DNA of 32,742 nt from an uncultured Bacilli bacterium (GTDB lineage Bacteria; Bacillota_I; Bacilli_A; ML615J-28; CAG-313): assembly GCA_934133195.1 (NCBI GenBank), contig CAKPAZ010000013.1, positions 1 through 32,742 on the forward strand, in the 5' to 3' direction. Under the pieces are notes generated by a model that was not told the origin of the DNA, searched no databases, and worked only from the letters and a program-made list of their open reading frames with translations. Below are positions 24,421 through 32,666 of this stretch, one piece after another. The position numbers and the translations under genes were made by a program. The number at the start of each line of letters is the position of its first letter. Position 1 is the stretch's first letter.

Positions 24421-25353
24421 ATAAGAGGAGAATAACATGGCAAACATAAGATGTAAAATGTGTGGGGGAAACTTAAATGTTGAAGAAGGGCAACAAACAG
24501 TAGAATGTGAGTACTGTGGAAGTTTACAAACAGTACCAACACAAATAGATAATGAAAAGATCTTAAATCTCCATAATAGAGCGAATGCTTTAAGATTAAA
24601 ACAAGACTTTGAAAAAGCAATGTTAACATATGAAAGCATAATCGCAGAAAACCCAAAAGACGCAGAAGCACACTTTGGAATGTTACTATGTAAGTATGGA
24701 GTAACCTATGTAGATGATTACAATGGAACTAAAAAACCAACAATCAATAGAATGCAATTACAATCAATCTTTGATGATATAGATTATAAAGAAGCAATCG
24801 AACATAGTGATGTAGTAACCAGAAGAGTGTATGAAGAAGAAGCTAATAAAATAGCGAACATTCAAAAGAAAGCCCTAGCGATATCCCAAAAAGAAGAACC
24901 CTATGATATCTTTATATGTTATAAAGAAACAGATGCATCTTCAAAAAGAACTGTTGATTCCGTAATAGCCCAACAAATATATGATGAATTAACAAGAAAA
25001 GGGTACCGAGTATTCTTCTCAAGAATAACCTTAGAATCAAAACTAGGTGTAGAATATGAACCATATATTTTCGCAGCTCTAAATTCAAGTAAAGTAATGT
25101 TAGTAATAGGAACAAAACAAGAATACTTTAACGCAGTATGGGTAAAGAATGAATGGAGTAGATTCTTATATTTAATGAATCAAAAACCAGGAACTAAATA
25201 CTTATTCCCATGTTATAGAGATATGGAAGTATATGACCTACCAGAAGAAATGTTAGGCTTACAAGCCCAAGATTTAAATAAGATAGGATTTATCCAAGAC
25301 TTAACAAGAGGAATCGATAAAGTCTTTAACAAGAATGAAAGACAAGAACCAAA
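24421..25353 (+). repeat. Copy 1 of the duplicated TIR module
   Basis: Matches 26647-27579 at a constant offset of 2226 bp. By eye only two differences are found, both silent: C25258/T27484 and C25315/T27541. It starts just upstream of the ribosome site (ATAAGAGGAGAATAAC) and ends after the codons for NERQEP. A separate 39-bp identical patch lies at 25453-25491. Confidence 0.93.
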
Positions 25354-26647
25354 TAATCCAACCCAAGAAACAAAAGTAAATGTAAGTTATTCTCACTCAT
25401 ACGATGGACTTCTAAAAAGAGCTAAAATCTTAATCGCGGATAATGACTTCCAAAAAGCTGATTCTCTACTTGAAGAAGTATTAAATCAAAATCCTGAAGA
25501 AGGTACAGCCTATCTATATAAATTATTAATTACTGAACATTTAAATTCTACTGATGATTTACTAAAACTAACTAAATCAATTATTGGTAATATTAATTAT
25601 AGTAAGGTTTTAACTTATGGTGATGCATCAGAAAGAGATTTAGTATATAAGGCAGCTGAAAATGTTCAAAACAACATAATGGAAGAAAACTATCAAAAAG
25701 CAATGCCACTAATTGAAAATGGTGCATATGAAGAAGCTATTAATATCTTAAATAGATATCCTACTTACAAAGATTCAAAACAACAAATCACTTATTGTAA
25801 TAACGCAATAAATGAAGGATACTATCAAGCAGCCTTAGAGTTTGCTTCTAACAAAAGATATGAAGAAGCTATCAAAAAACTTAATCTTTGTTTGAATTAT
25901 AAAGATTCATCGCAACTGCTTAAAGATTACAAAGTAGCTATTGATGAACGTAATTATCAAACAGCTTGTTATTACTTTGACAATGGAAAGTATGTTGAAG
26001 CTTTAGAAATCTTTAGAACTATGCCATTCTTTAGAGATACTAAAGAAAAAGTTAATGTATGTAATGAACAAATCAGAGAGTCTAAGTATCAAACTGCTTT
26101 AACATACATTAATCAAAAAGCATATCGCTTAGCTGTTCCCCTACTTCAAGAATGTTCTGGTTATAAAGATGCAAATGAACTATTAGTAGGTGTAAGTAAA
26201 AAAGCAACAATCCAAGATCGCAACTATGAAAAGAAAGAAGCTTTTAAAGAAACAAAATCTTTAGGTATTTGTTTCCTAGTACAATTCATATTCTATTTCT
26301 TCTTTACCATTTTAAAAATATTTCAAAATATTAAGATGGTACAAACAAATAGTGATAGAATGGATGTAATAATACCATTAATAATTTTTGCATTATGTGT
26401 CTTAACAATTATAATACAAGTAATTTTAGGCAATTCTGTAAAGAGGATGACTAAAATATACTTTGCATACGGAATATTGATTGTTGCAACATCAGTAATT
26501 GGACTAATAATTCTTACAAGTTTAGAAGATGATACTTTTAGTGAGTTATTTTTAAATATGGCTGCTCAGATTGCTGGTGGAATTTGTTGGAATATAATTG
26601 TCGGAATAGTTGCTATTGTTAAAGCAAGAAAAAAACTAACTGAATAA
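24437..26647 (+). CDS. Zinc ribbon-TPR-TIR protein with helical repeats and membrane C-terminus (copy 1)
   Basis: A 736-residue protein. A zinc ribbon (C6xxC9, C24xxC27) leads to a TPR-like helical pair (about 40-90). The TIR domain spans about 153-290: EEPYDIFICYKETD as the first strand, GYRVFFSRITLESKLG as the BB-loop region and NAVWVKNEWSRF with Glu239 at the position of the catalytic NADase glutamate. From about 320 to 600 are YEEAI..L...YKDS-type helical repeats of about 44 residues, then four membrane helices and a basic tail. TIR domains in bacteria typically cleave NAD+ or make signal nucleotides; activity here is inferred. GAGGAG sits 8 bp before ATG. It lies 25 bp after the SPFH gene and 15 bp before copy 2. 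Confidence 0.92.
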   Translation: MANIRCKMCGGNLNVEEGQQTVECEYCGSLQTVPTQIDNEKILNLHNRANALRLKQDFEKAMLTYESIIAENPKDAEAHFGMLLCKYGVTYVDDYNGTKKPTINRMQLQSIFDDIDYKEAIEHSDVVTRRVYEEEANKIANIQKKALAISQKEEPYDIFICYKETDASSKRTVDSVIAQQIYDELTRKGYRVFFSRITLESKLGVEYEPYIFAALNSSKVMLVIGTKQEYFNAVWVKNEWSRFLYLMNQKPGTKYLFPCYRDMEVYDLPEEMLGLQAQDLNKIGFIQDLTRGIDKVFNKNERQEPNNPTQETKVNVSYSHSYDGLLKRAKILIADNDFQKADSLLEEVLNQNPEEGTAYLYKLLITEHLNSTDDLLKLTKSIIGNINYSKVLTYGDASERDLVYKAAENVQNNIMEENYQKAMPLIENGAYEEAINILNRYPTYKDSKQQITYCNNAINEGYYQAALEFASNKRYEEAIKKLNLCLNYKDSSQLLKDYKVAIDERNYQTACYYFDNGKYVEALEIFRTMPFFRDTKEKVNVCNEQIRESKYQTALTYINQKAYRLAVPLLQECSGYKDANELLVGVSKKATIQDRNYEKKEAFKETKSLGICFLVQFIFYFFFTILKIFQNIKMVQTNSDRMDVIIPLIIFALCVLTIIIQVILGNSVKRMTKIYFAYGILIVATSVIGLIILTSLEDDTFSELFLNMAAQIAGGICWNIIVGIVAIVKARKKLTE

Positions 26648-27579
26648 TAAGAGGAGAATAACATGGCAAACATAAGATGTAAAATGTGTGGGGGAAACTT
26701 AAATGTTGAAGAAGGGCAACAAACAGTAGAATGTGAGTACTGTGGAAGTTTACAAACAGTACCAACACAAATAGATAATGAAAAGATCTTAAATCTCCAT
26801 AATAGAGCGAATGCTTTAAGATTAAAACAAGACTTTGAAAAAGCAATGTTAACATATGAAAGCATAATCGCAGAAAACCCAAAAGACGCAGAAGCACACT
26901 TTGGAATGTTACTATGTAAGTATGGAGTAACCTATGTAGATGATTACAATGGAACTAAAAAACCAACAATCAATAGAATGCAATTACAATCAATCTTTGA
27001 TGATATAGATTATAAAGAAGCAATCGAACATAGTGATGTAGTAACCAGAAGAGTGTATGAAGAAGAAGCTAATAAAATAGCGAACATTCAAAAGAAAGCC
27101 CTAGCGATATCCCAAAAAGAAGAACCCTATGATATCTTTATATGTTATAAAGAAACAGATGCATCTTCAAAAAGAACTGTTGATTCCGTAATAGCCCAAC
27201 AAATATATGATGAATTAACAAGAAAAGGGTACCGAGTATTCTTCTCAAGAATAACCTTAGAATCAAAACTAGGTGTAGAATATGAACCATATATTTTCGC
27301 AGCTCTAAATTCAAGTAAAGTAATGTTAGTAATAGGAACAAAACAAGAATACTTTAACGCAGTATGGGTAAAGAATGAATGGAGTAGATTCTTATATTTA
27401 ATGAATCAAAAACCAGGAACTAAATACTTATTCCCATGTTATAGAGATATGGAAGTATATGACCTACCAGAAGAAATGTTAGGTTTACAAGCCCAAGATT
27501 TAAATAAGATAGGATTTATCCAAGACTTAACAAGAGGAATTGATAAAGTCTTTAACAAGAATGAAAGACAAGAACCAAA
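26647..27579 (+). repeat. Copy 2 of the duplicated TIR module
   Basis: The partner of 24421-25353. The two copies encode 305 identical N-terminal residues. A second short identical patch lies at 27682-27720, one codon out of register with the main block. Confidence 0.93.
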
Positions 27580-29110
27580 GAGTCCAGTCAAAGAAACAAC
27601 TAAACCAACTGAGAACAATACTCAATCATATGATGGACTTCTAAAGCGTGCAATCATTCTTTTAAATATGGGAGATTTTTCAAAAGCTGATTCTCTACTT
27701 GAAGAAGTATTAAATCAAAACCCTGAAGATGGTACCGCGAACCTTTATAAAATCCTTGCGACTGAACAATTAAGAACCATTGATTCTTTATATACAACAC
27801 CAAATATTAAACTTAAAAATAATCAATACTATCCATTAGTATTAAAATATGGAAGTGAAGAAGAAAAGAAAATTGTTAAAGAAGCAATTGGAGTCTTTGA
27901 AGGTCCAGCTCCATTAACCGAAGTAGCCTATCGTAAAGCTCTTATTGATTATAAAGTTTGTAGAACCTCTGATGCTATCTTAAACATCATGAAATGGTTT
28001 GAACAAAACTTAAATTACAAAGATTCAAAAAGCTACTATGAAAAATCTAAAGTTAAGTATGAAAAGCTAAAAACTGAAGAAGCAGAAAAAATCTTAAAAA
28101 ATAAATATCAAGAAGCATTAAACTTTAAGAACAATCAAAACTATGCTAGTGCTATTGCTTGTTTCAAGAATATCATTGACTATAGTGATTCAAAAGAACA
28201 AATTGAAGAATGTAGAGAGTTAATGAGAGAAGCTAATTATCAAAAAGCCATTACCCTTGGTAAACAAAAGAAGTACCAAGAAGCAATAGCCCTACTTTCT
28301 AAAGATAAAGGTTATAAAGATAGTGTTCAACTAATTGATAGGTTTAATGAAGAACGAAATAATGATATCTATAATGAAGGAATTGCCCTTATTAATGCAG
28401 GTAGACTTCTTGTGGCTATGGAAAAGTTCCAATCAATTATTAACTATCGAGATTCAAAGGAAAAAATTGAATTTTGTAGAGAAGCTCATCTATCAGCAAA
28501 GTATAATTATGGAAAAAGACTAATAAGTGAACATAAATATCTTGAAGCAACTAAAGTCTTAAAAGAATGTTTTGGTTATAAAGATAGTACTAATCTAATT
28601 AATGAAATCTCTAAACTTGCGGAAAAAGAAAAGAAGCAACTCGCAAGAAGTGAAGTAATGCCAACAACAAGAAAAGTAACAAGAGCTTGTACTGTTCTAA
28701 TGATTATATCATTATTACTTCCAGCTTTAGATGCTGTATTTGGCTTCTTGAGTTTATTTGAAGTGGGAATTAAACCTCAATTAATTATCAGTGCTTTCCT
28801 TGAAATTGCTATGTTCATATTTGGCATCTTTTCACTAGTTCATATTTTTGTAAAATGTTGGACATCTCTTAAGCGCTTTAAATATTATACATTATACTGT
28901 ATAGTGATGATTCTTCTTACCGTTGTTGTTATTGGTCTATCATTCGCTGTATTAGTAGATTTAAATGGAGTCGATCAAAATAACCCTTACCATGAATTAA
29001 ATTCACTTGTAACTAGTTTATATACTATTACAGGAATTTATAATCTAATGTTACTTGGTATTTTCTTCATTGTAAATATCATCAAAAAGAAGAAAAACAT
29101 TAAAAGATAA
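26663..29110 (+). CDS. Zinc ribbon-TPR-TIR protein with helical repeats and membrane C-terminus (copy 2)
   Basis: An 815-residue paralogue of the gene before it. Residues 1-305 are identical to copy 1, including the zinc ribbon (C6, C9, C24, C27), TIR domain and Glu239. Similarity then survives only in patches (SYDGLLKRA, KADSLLEEVLNQNPE). The C-terminal half is its own: more YKDS/YSDS/YRDS helical repeats (about 470-660), then four membrane helices (about 675-810) ending in KKKKNIKR. The shared segment includes the ribosome site. Two effectors with one catalytic module but different repeat and membrane parts suggest different inputs or partners. It is followed 25 bp later by an aldo/keto reductase gene without a terminator. 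Confidence 0.92.
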   Translation: MANIRCKMCGGNLNVEEGQQTVECEYCGSLQTVPTQIDNEKILNLHNRANALRLKQDFEKAMLTYESIIAENPKDAEAHFGMLLCKYGVTYVDDYNGTKKPTINRMQLQSIFDDIDYKEAIEHSDVVTRRVYEEEANKIANIQKKALAISQKEEPYDIFICYKETDASSKRTVDSVIAQQIYDELTRKGYRVFFSRITLESKLGVEYEPYIFAALNSSKVMLVIGTKQEYFNAVWVKNEWSRFLYLMNQKPGTKYLFPCYRDMEVYDLPEEMLGLQAQDLNKIGFIQDLTRGIDKVFNKNERQEPKSPVKETTKPTENNTQSYDGLLKRAIILLNMGDFSKADSLLEEVLNQNPEDGTANLYKILATEQLRTIDSLYTTPNIKLKNNQYYPLVLKYGSEEEKKIVKEAIGVFEGPAPLTEVAYRKALIDYKVCRTSDAILNIMKWFEQNLNYKDSKSYYEKSKVKYEKLKTEEAEKILKNKYQEALNFKNNQNYASAIACFKNIIDYSDSKEQIEECRELMREANYQKAITLGKQKKYQEAIALLSKDKGYKDSVQLIDRFNEERNNDIYNEGIALINAGRLLVAMEKFQSIINYRDSKEKIEFCREAHLSAKYNYGKRLISEHKYLEATKVLKECFGYKDSTNLINEISKLAEKEKKQLARSEVMPTTRKVTRACTVLMIISLLLPALDAVFGFLSLFEVGIKPQLIISAFLEIAMFIFGIFSLVHIFVKCWTSLKRFKYYTLYCIVMILLTVVVIGLSFAVLVDLNGVDQNNPYHELNSLVTSLYTITGIYNLMLLGIFFIVNIIKKKKNIKR

Positions 29111-29135
29111 ATAAAATAATCTTGAGGTATCATTT

Positions 29136-29993
29136 ATGAATGAAAAATTAGTCTTGTATAATGGTGTAGAAATCCCTAAGATTGGATTTGGCGTATATCG
29201 AATGACTGATCCTAAAGAGTGTGAACAAGCAGTTCTTAACGCAATCCAAGCAGGATATCGTTTAATCGATACTGCTGCTGCTTATGAAAATGAAGAAGCA
29301 GTTGGAAAAGCCATCAAAAAAAGTGGTGTAAAAAGAGAAGAACTTTTTATTACCACCAAACTTTGGGTTACTGATACTTCTTATGAAAAAGCTAAAGCAG
29401 GATTTAATCGTTCTCTAGAAAGACTTGGAGTTGAATATATTGACTTATATTTAATTCATCAGCCATATAATGACCTTTATGGAGCCTGGAGAGCTCTAGA
29501 AGAGCTATATAATGAGAGAAAAATAAAAGCTATTGGGGTTGATAACTTTACTGAAGATCGTCTTGCTGATTTCATCTTCTTTAATCAAATTAAACCAATG
29601 GTTAATATGATTGAATGTAATGTTTACTTTCAAAGAGAAAATGAATTAAAATATTTAAAAGAAAAAAACATTCTAATGGAAGCATGGTCACCATTAAATG
29701 CTGGTAAAAAATCAATCTTTGAAGAACCAATATTGATAGAGATTGCTGAAAAATATCATAAAACAATTCCTCAAATCATTCTTAGATGGTTACTAGAACG
29801 TGGTATTGTTCCCGTTGTTAAATCATCTAACATTGATAGAATCAAAGAAAATATTGATATCTTTGACTTTGAATTAACAAGTGAAGAAATGAGGATGATC
29901 TCAACACTTGATACAGGTAAATCATCGTCTTTAAGAAAAACCGGAGAAGCTGTTGAAAGTTTCTTAAAGATGGTTGATAAATTTAATGTTTAA
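29136..29993 (+). CDS. Aldo/keto reductase
   Basis: A 285-residue AKR-fold NAD(P)H-dependent reductase, close to the usual 275-320. The catalytic tetrad is visible: Asp45 and Tyr50 in LIDTAAAYENE, Lys75 in FITTKLWV and His108 in LYLIHQP. The C-terminal cofactor signature region is present (PVVKSSNIDRIKENIDIFDF). It resembles the 2,5-diketo-gluconate/YtbE-type reductases; the substrate is unknown. GAGGT (29124-29128) supports ATG 29136. It lies 25 bp after the second TIR gene, with no terminator until 30011, so it is probably part of that transcript. This may be simple read-through or may link to NAD(P) metabolism. Confidence 0.93.
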   Translation: MNEKLVLYNGVEIPKIGFGVYRMTDPKECEQAVLNAIQAGYRLIDTAAAYENEEAVGKAIKKSGVKREELFITTKLWVTDTSYEKAKAGFNRSLERLGVEYIDLYLIHQPYNDLYGAWRALEELYNERKIKAIGVDNFTEDRLADFIFFNQIKPMVNMIECNVYFQRENELKYLKEKNILMEAWSPLNAGKKSIFEEPILIEIAEKYHKTIPQIILRWLLERGIVPVVKSSNIDRIKENIDIFDFELTSEEMRMISTLDTGKSSSLRKTGEAVESFLKMVDKFNV

Positions 29994-30010
29994 TACTATA
30001 TATAATAAGG

Positions 30011-30046
30011 AAAGGATTTTGTAAAGACAAACAAAATCCTTTTTTT
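30011..30046 (+). terminator. Terminator of the SPFH-TIR-TIR-AKR operon
   Basis: A 12-bp perfect stem (AAAGGATTTTGT 30011-30022 with 30031-30042) has the loop AAAGACAA and ends in seven T. Confidence 0.92.
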
Positions 30047-30071
30047 CCATAATATGTAAAGTTCTTATTAA

Positions 30072-30100
30072 TTGATTTAAATGAATAAAAATGATAAAAT
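30072..30100 (+). promoter_or_regulatory. Promoter of the SGNH lipoprotein gene
   Basis: TTGATT (30072-30077), a 17-bp spacer and TAAAAT (30095-30100), with an extended TG at 30092-30093. Transcription would start near 30107, giving a leader of about 120 nt. Confidence 0.7.
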
Positions 30101-30137
30101 ATTGCAAAGGGAAAATAATTGGGGAAAAATGCAAAAA

Positions 30138-30199
30138 ATCAATGGTGGCTTACATAGCAAAATCTATTGATGAGGTAATGTAAAATCTAATTATTACCT
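30138..30199 (+). promoter_or_regulatory. Candidate structured leader RNA
   Basis: Two adjacent hairpins can form in the 5' leader. One is ATCAATGG (30138-30145) with CTATTGAT (30164-30171), with a small inner GCT/AGC stem. The other is AGGTAAT (30173-30179) with ATTACCT (30193-30199). It matches no riboswitch class recognised here. In such AT-rich DNA some pairing is expected by chance. Confidence 0.3.
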
Positions 30200-30227
30200 A
30201 ATTAAATTTAATAGAAAGGACAATTAT

Positions 30228-32570
30228 ATGAAGAAATCTTTTGCATTTATTTTAATGTTAACACTTGTATTTATGTTAGTTGGCTGTTCAAGACAATACA
30301 CATATAAGTTTGTTAACGATGATGGAACTGTTTTATTAGAAGGACAAGGAAAAAAAGGTAGCGAAATTAAAGCTCCTTCAGATCCAACAAAAGAAAGCAC
30401 AGTCGAATTTAACTATGAATTTATTGGCTGGGATAAAGAAGTAGGAACTTTAACTAGTGACATTACTTTTACAGCTAAGTACAAAGAAGTAAAAAGACAA
30501 TATACTTACAAATTCTTGAACTATGATGGAAGTTTAATTAAAGAAGTAACTGCTGACTATGGTTCAAAAATTAGTGAACCAGGAACTAGACCTACAAAAC
30601 CTGATACTGACCAAAAGAGTTATGAATTTATTGGTTGGGATAAAGAAGTAGGAACTTTAACTGGTGACATTACATTTACAGCTCAATACAAAGAAGCAAA
30701 CAGACAATATACTTATATATTTGTAGACTATAATGGAATGGAAATTAAAAAAGGAACTGGAGAATATGGTTCACAAATCGATGCTCCAGGAACTGTTCCT
30801 GTAAGAGCTGCTACTCCAGAATTTACTTATGAATTTATCGGTTGGGATAAAGAAATTGGAACTCTAACTAGTGACATTACTTTTACTGCTCAATACAAAG
30901 AAACAAAAAGAAAATACACAATTACATTCTTAAATCACGATGGATCCATACTAAGCACTCAAGAAGTTGAATATGGTACAATGCCAACGATACCTACTCC
31001 AACTAAACCATCTACAGCTGAATATTCTTATGAATTTAGTGGTTGGGATAAAGAGGTTGTAGCGGTAACTGACGAGGCAACATACACTCCACAATTTAGA
31101 GAAGTAAAAAGACAATATACTTACAAATTTGTAAACTTTGATAATACAGTATTAAAAGAAGAAACTGTTGAATATGGCACAATGCCAACTGTACCTAGTG
31201 ATCCAACTAGACCTGCTACAGCTGAATACTCTTATACTTTTAAAGGCTGGGATAAAGAAGTAGTCGCTGTAACTGAAGATGTAACTTACACTGCTGAATA
31301 CACAGAAGTAAAGAGAAAATACACTTATAAGTTTGTAAATTATGATGGAACTATTTTAGCTGAAGAAGAAGTTGAATATGGTACAATACCAACTGTACCT
31401 AGTGAACCAACAAGACCTGATGATGAAAAACGCAGTTATGCATTTATTGGTTGGGATAAAGATGTTGTTGAAGTAACTGAAAATGTAACATACACAGCAG
31501 TTTACGAATCAACAATTAAAGAATTCAAATACACAGAACTTGAAGGTAAGAAAATCTCAATTCTTGGTGATAGTATTTCAACATTCTATGCTCCAGGTTC
31601 ATCAATGAATAGTTACTACTCACAAGAAGGTAGATACTATTATCCAACATACTGTGCAGACGTTAAGAGTGTTGAAAAAACTTGGTGGGGACAATTAATC
31701 AATAACACTAAGATGGTTCTTGGTATTAATAACTCATGGAGTGGCTCAACAGCTGTTGGTAGTGGTGAAAATGCAGGATGTAGTGATGCTAGAATTAATA
31801 CTCTAGTTGAAAACGGAAATCCTGATATCGTTATTCTATATCTTGGAACTAATGATGTATGTTCAGGCTTTAGTGCAGCTGAGTTCATCGCCGCATATGA
31901 AACGATTCTTACAAAAATCTACAACTTATGTACTCCACAAATCTATGTATGTACTCTTGGATATTCTGAATATACAGGTATGAAGTATACCGAAGCAGGA
32001 AGATTAAGTTACAATGAAGCAATTAGAACATTCGCGGAAAGTCATAATCTTGGTGTAATTCCACTAGATGAATATGTAATGGAAGATAACTATAAACTAT
32101 ATTTAAATGACTATCTTCATTATAAATATAAAGGAACTACGCTTTTATCACAAATATTTGAAAAAGCACTTTGTGATTACAATTCAATTGAATTTACCGG
32201 AACTGTTGATGTTGAACACCCAGTACCAGAACCAAAAGGTTATGTAAAAATTGGTGCATACAATACAGGTGTTTGGAATGACTCAATTTATCCTAATAAC
32301 GTTTTACTATATTCATATGATGCAATGGATAAAGGAAGTTCATTTATGTATTATTACATCATTAGAATTACAAAAGATGGTGATAACTACCGTGTAACTG
32401 GTAAGAAAGATATAAATGTTACAGAATCATTTGATACTTGTGATTATTTCATTATGATTAGTTCATCATATCCATCACATAAATTCTTTGATGATGTTAA
32501 CGTAAATGATTTATTAAAAATTACAGGTGACATTACAAGTGGAAACTGTGAGTTCACATTAATTGAATAA
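30228..32570 (+). CDS. Lipoprotein with six InlB-type B-repeats and an SGNH/GDSL hydrolase domain
   Basis: A 780-residue protein. The signal peptide ends in lipobox LVGC with Cys20. Six B-repeat units of 67-69 residues start at nt 30291, 30495, 30702, 30909, 31110 and 31314, each of the form RQYTYKFVNYDG, then EFIGWDKEV and TFTAQYKE. From about residue 440 is an SGNH hydrolase: GDSIS with nucleophile Ser449, GTND with Asn542, and D628-x-x-H631 completing the triad. A C-terminal beta-rich domain of about 110 residues follows. SGNH enzymes remove acyl or acetyl esters from glycans or lipids; the target is unknown. AAAGGA (30215-30220) supports ATG 30228. The repeats probably form a stalk holding the enzyme away from the membrane. 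Confidence 0.93.
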   Translation: MKKSFAFILMLTLVFMLVGCSRQYTYKFVNDDGTVLLEGQGKKGSEIKAPSDPTKESTVEFNYEFIGWDKEVGTLTSDITFTAKYKEVKRQYTYKFLNYDGSLIKEVTADYGSKISEPGTRPTKPDTDQKSYEFIGWDKEVGTLTGDITFTAQYKEANRQYTYIFVDYNGMEIKKGTGEYGSQIDAPGTVPVRAATPEFTYEFIGWDKEIGTLTSDITFTAQYKETKRKYTITFLNHDGSILSTQEVEYGTMPTIPTPTKPSTAEYSYEFSGWDKEVVAVTDEATYTPQFREVKRQYTYKFVNFDNTVLKEETVEYGTMPTVPSDPTRPATAEYSYTFKGWDKEVVAVTEDVTYTAEYTEVKRKYTYKFVNYDGTILAEEEVEYGTIPTVPSEPTRPDDEKRSYAFIGWDKDVVEVTENVTYTAVYESTIKEFKYTELEGKKISILGDSISTFYAPGSSMNSYYSQEGRYYYPTYCADVKSVEKTWWGQLINNTKMVLGINNSWSGSTAVGSGENAGCSDARINTLVENGNPDIVILYLGTNDVCSGFSAAEFIAAYETILTKIYNLCTPQIYVCTLGYSEYTGMKYTEAGRLSYNEAIRTFAESHNLGVIPLDEYVMEDNYKLYLNDYLHYKYKGTTLLSQIFEKALCDYNSIEFTGTVDVEHPVPEPKGYVKIGAYNTGVWNDSIYPNNVLLYSYDAMDKGSSFMYYYIIRITKDGDNYRVTGKKDINVTESFDTCDYFIMISSSYPSHKFFDDVNVNDLLKITGDITSGNCEFTLIE
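30291..31515 (+). repeat. Six tandem InlB-type B-repeat units
   Basis: Six in-frame units of 201-207 bp. DNA similarity between units is high, especially in the YEFIGWDKEVGTLT block of units 1-3, which differs from the VVAVTE-type block of units 4-6. Confidence 0.9.
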
Positions 32571-32577
32571 ACACATT

Positions 32578-32607
32578 AAAAGGTTTTGTTTTAAACAAAG
32601 CCTTTTT
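32578..32607 (+). terminator. Terminator of the SGNH lipoprotein gene
   Basis: A 13-bp stem (AAAAGGTTTTGTT 32578-32590 with 32594-32606, one G-T) has a very short loop and a T-rich tail. Confidence 0.88.
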
Positions 32608-32637
32608 ATTTTTGAAATGGTAATTTAGACACAATAT

Positions 32638-32666
32638 TTGATATATTTTTAAAATTGTGGTATATC
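32638..32666 (+). promoter_or_regulatory. Candidate promoter for a gene beyond the window
   Basis: TTGATA (32638-32643), a 17-bp spacer and TATATC (32661-32666), with an extended TG at 32658-32659. No start codon with a ribosome site follows inside the window. The rest of 32608-32742 shows nothing else. Confidence 0.4.

Noticed and set aside
24059..24671. Long open frames in other frames and on the minus strand across the zinc-ribbon repeats and the TIR gene start
   Set aside because: They are by-products of the repetitive coding DNA: low-complexity translations, no ribosome sites and full overlap with well-supported genes.
24912..27341. Identical minus-strand frames of 67 codons inside both TIR genes
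   Set aside because: Their identity follows from the duplicated module; there is no ribosome site or independent signal.
24421..27579. The duplicated TIR segments as an insertion sequence
   Set aside because: There is no transposase, no inverted repeats and no target-site duplication; each copy is the 5' part of a gene with its ribosome site.
30101..30227. The leader as a cyclic-di-GMP riboswitch
   Set aside because: GCAAA-like stretches are present but the conserved core and three-way junction of the known classes could not be found.
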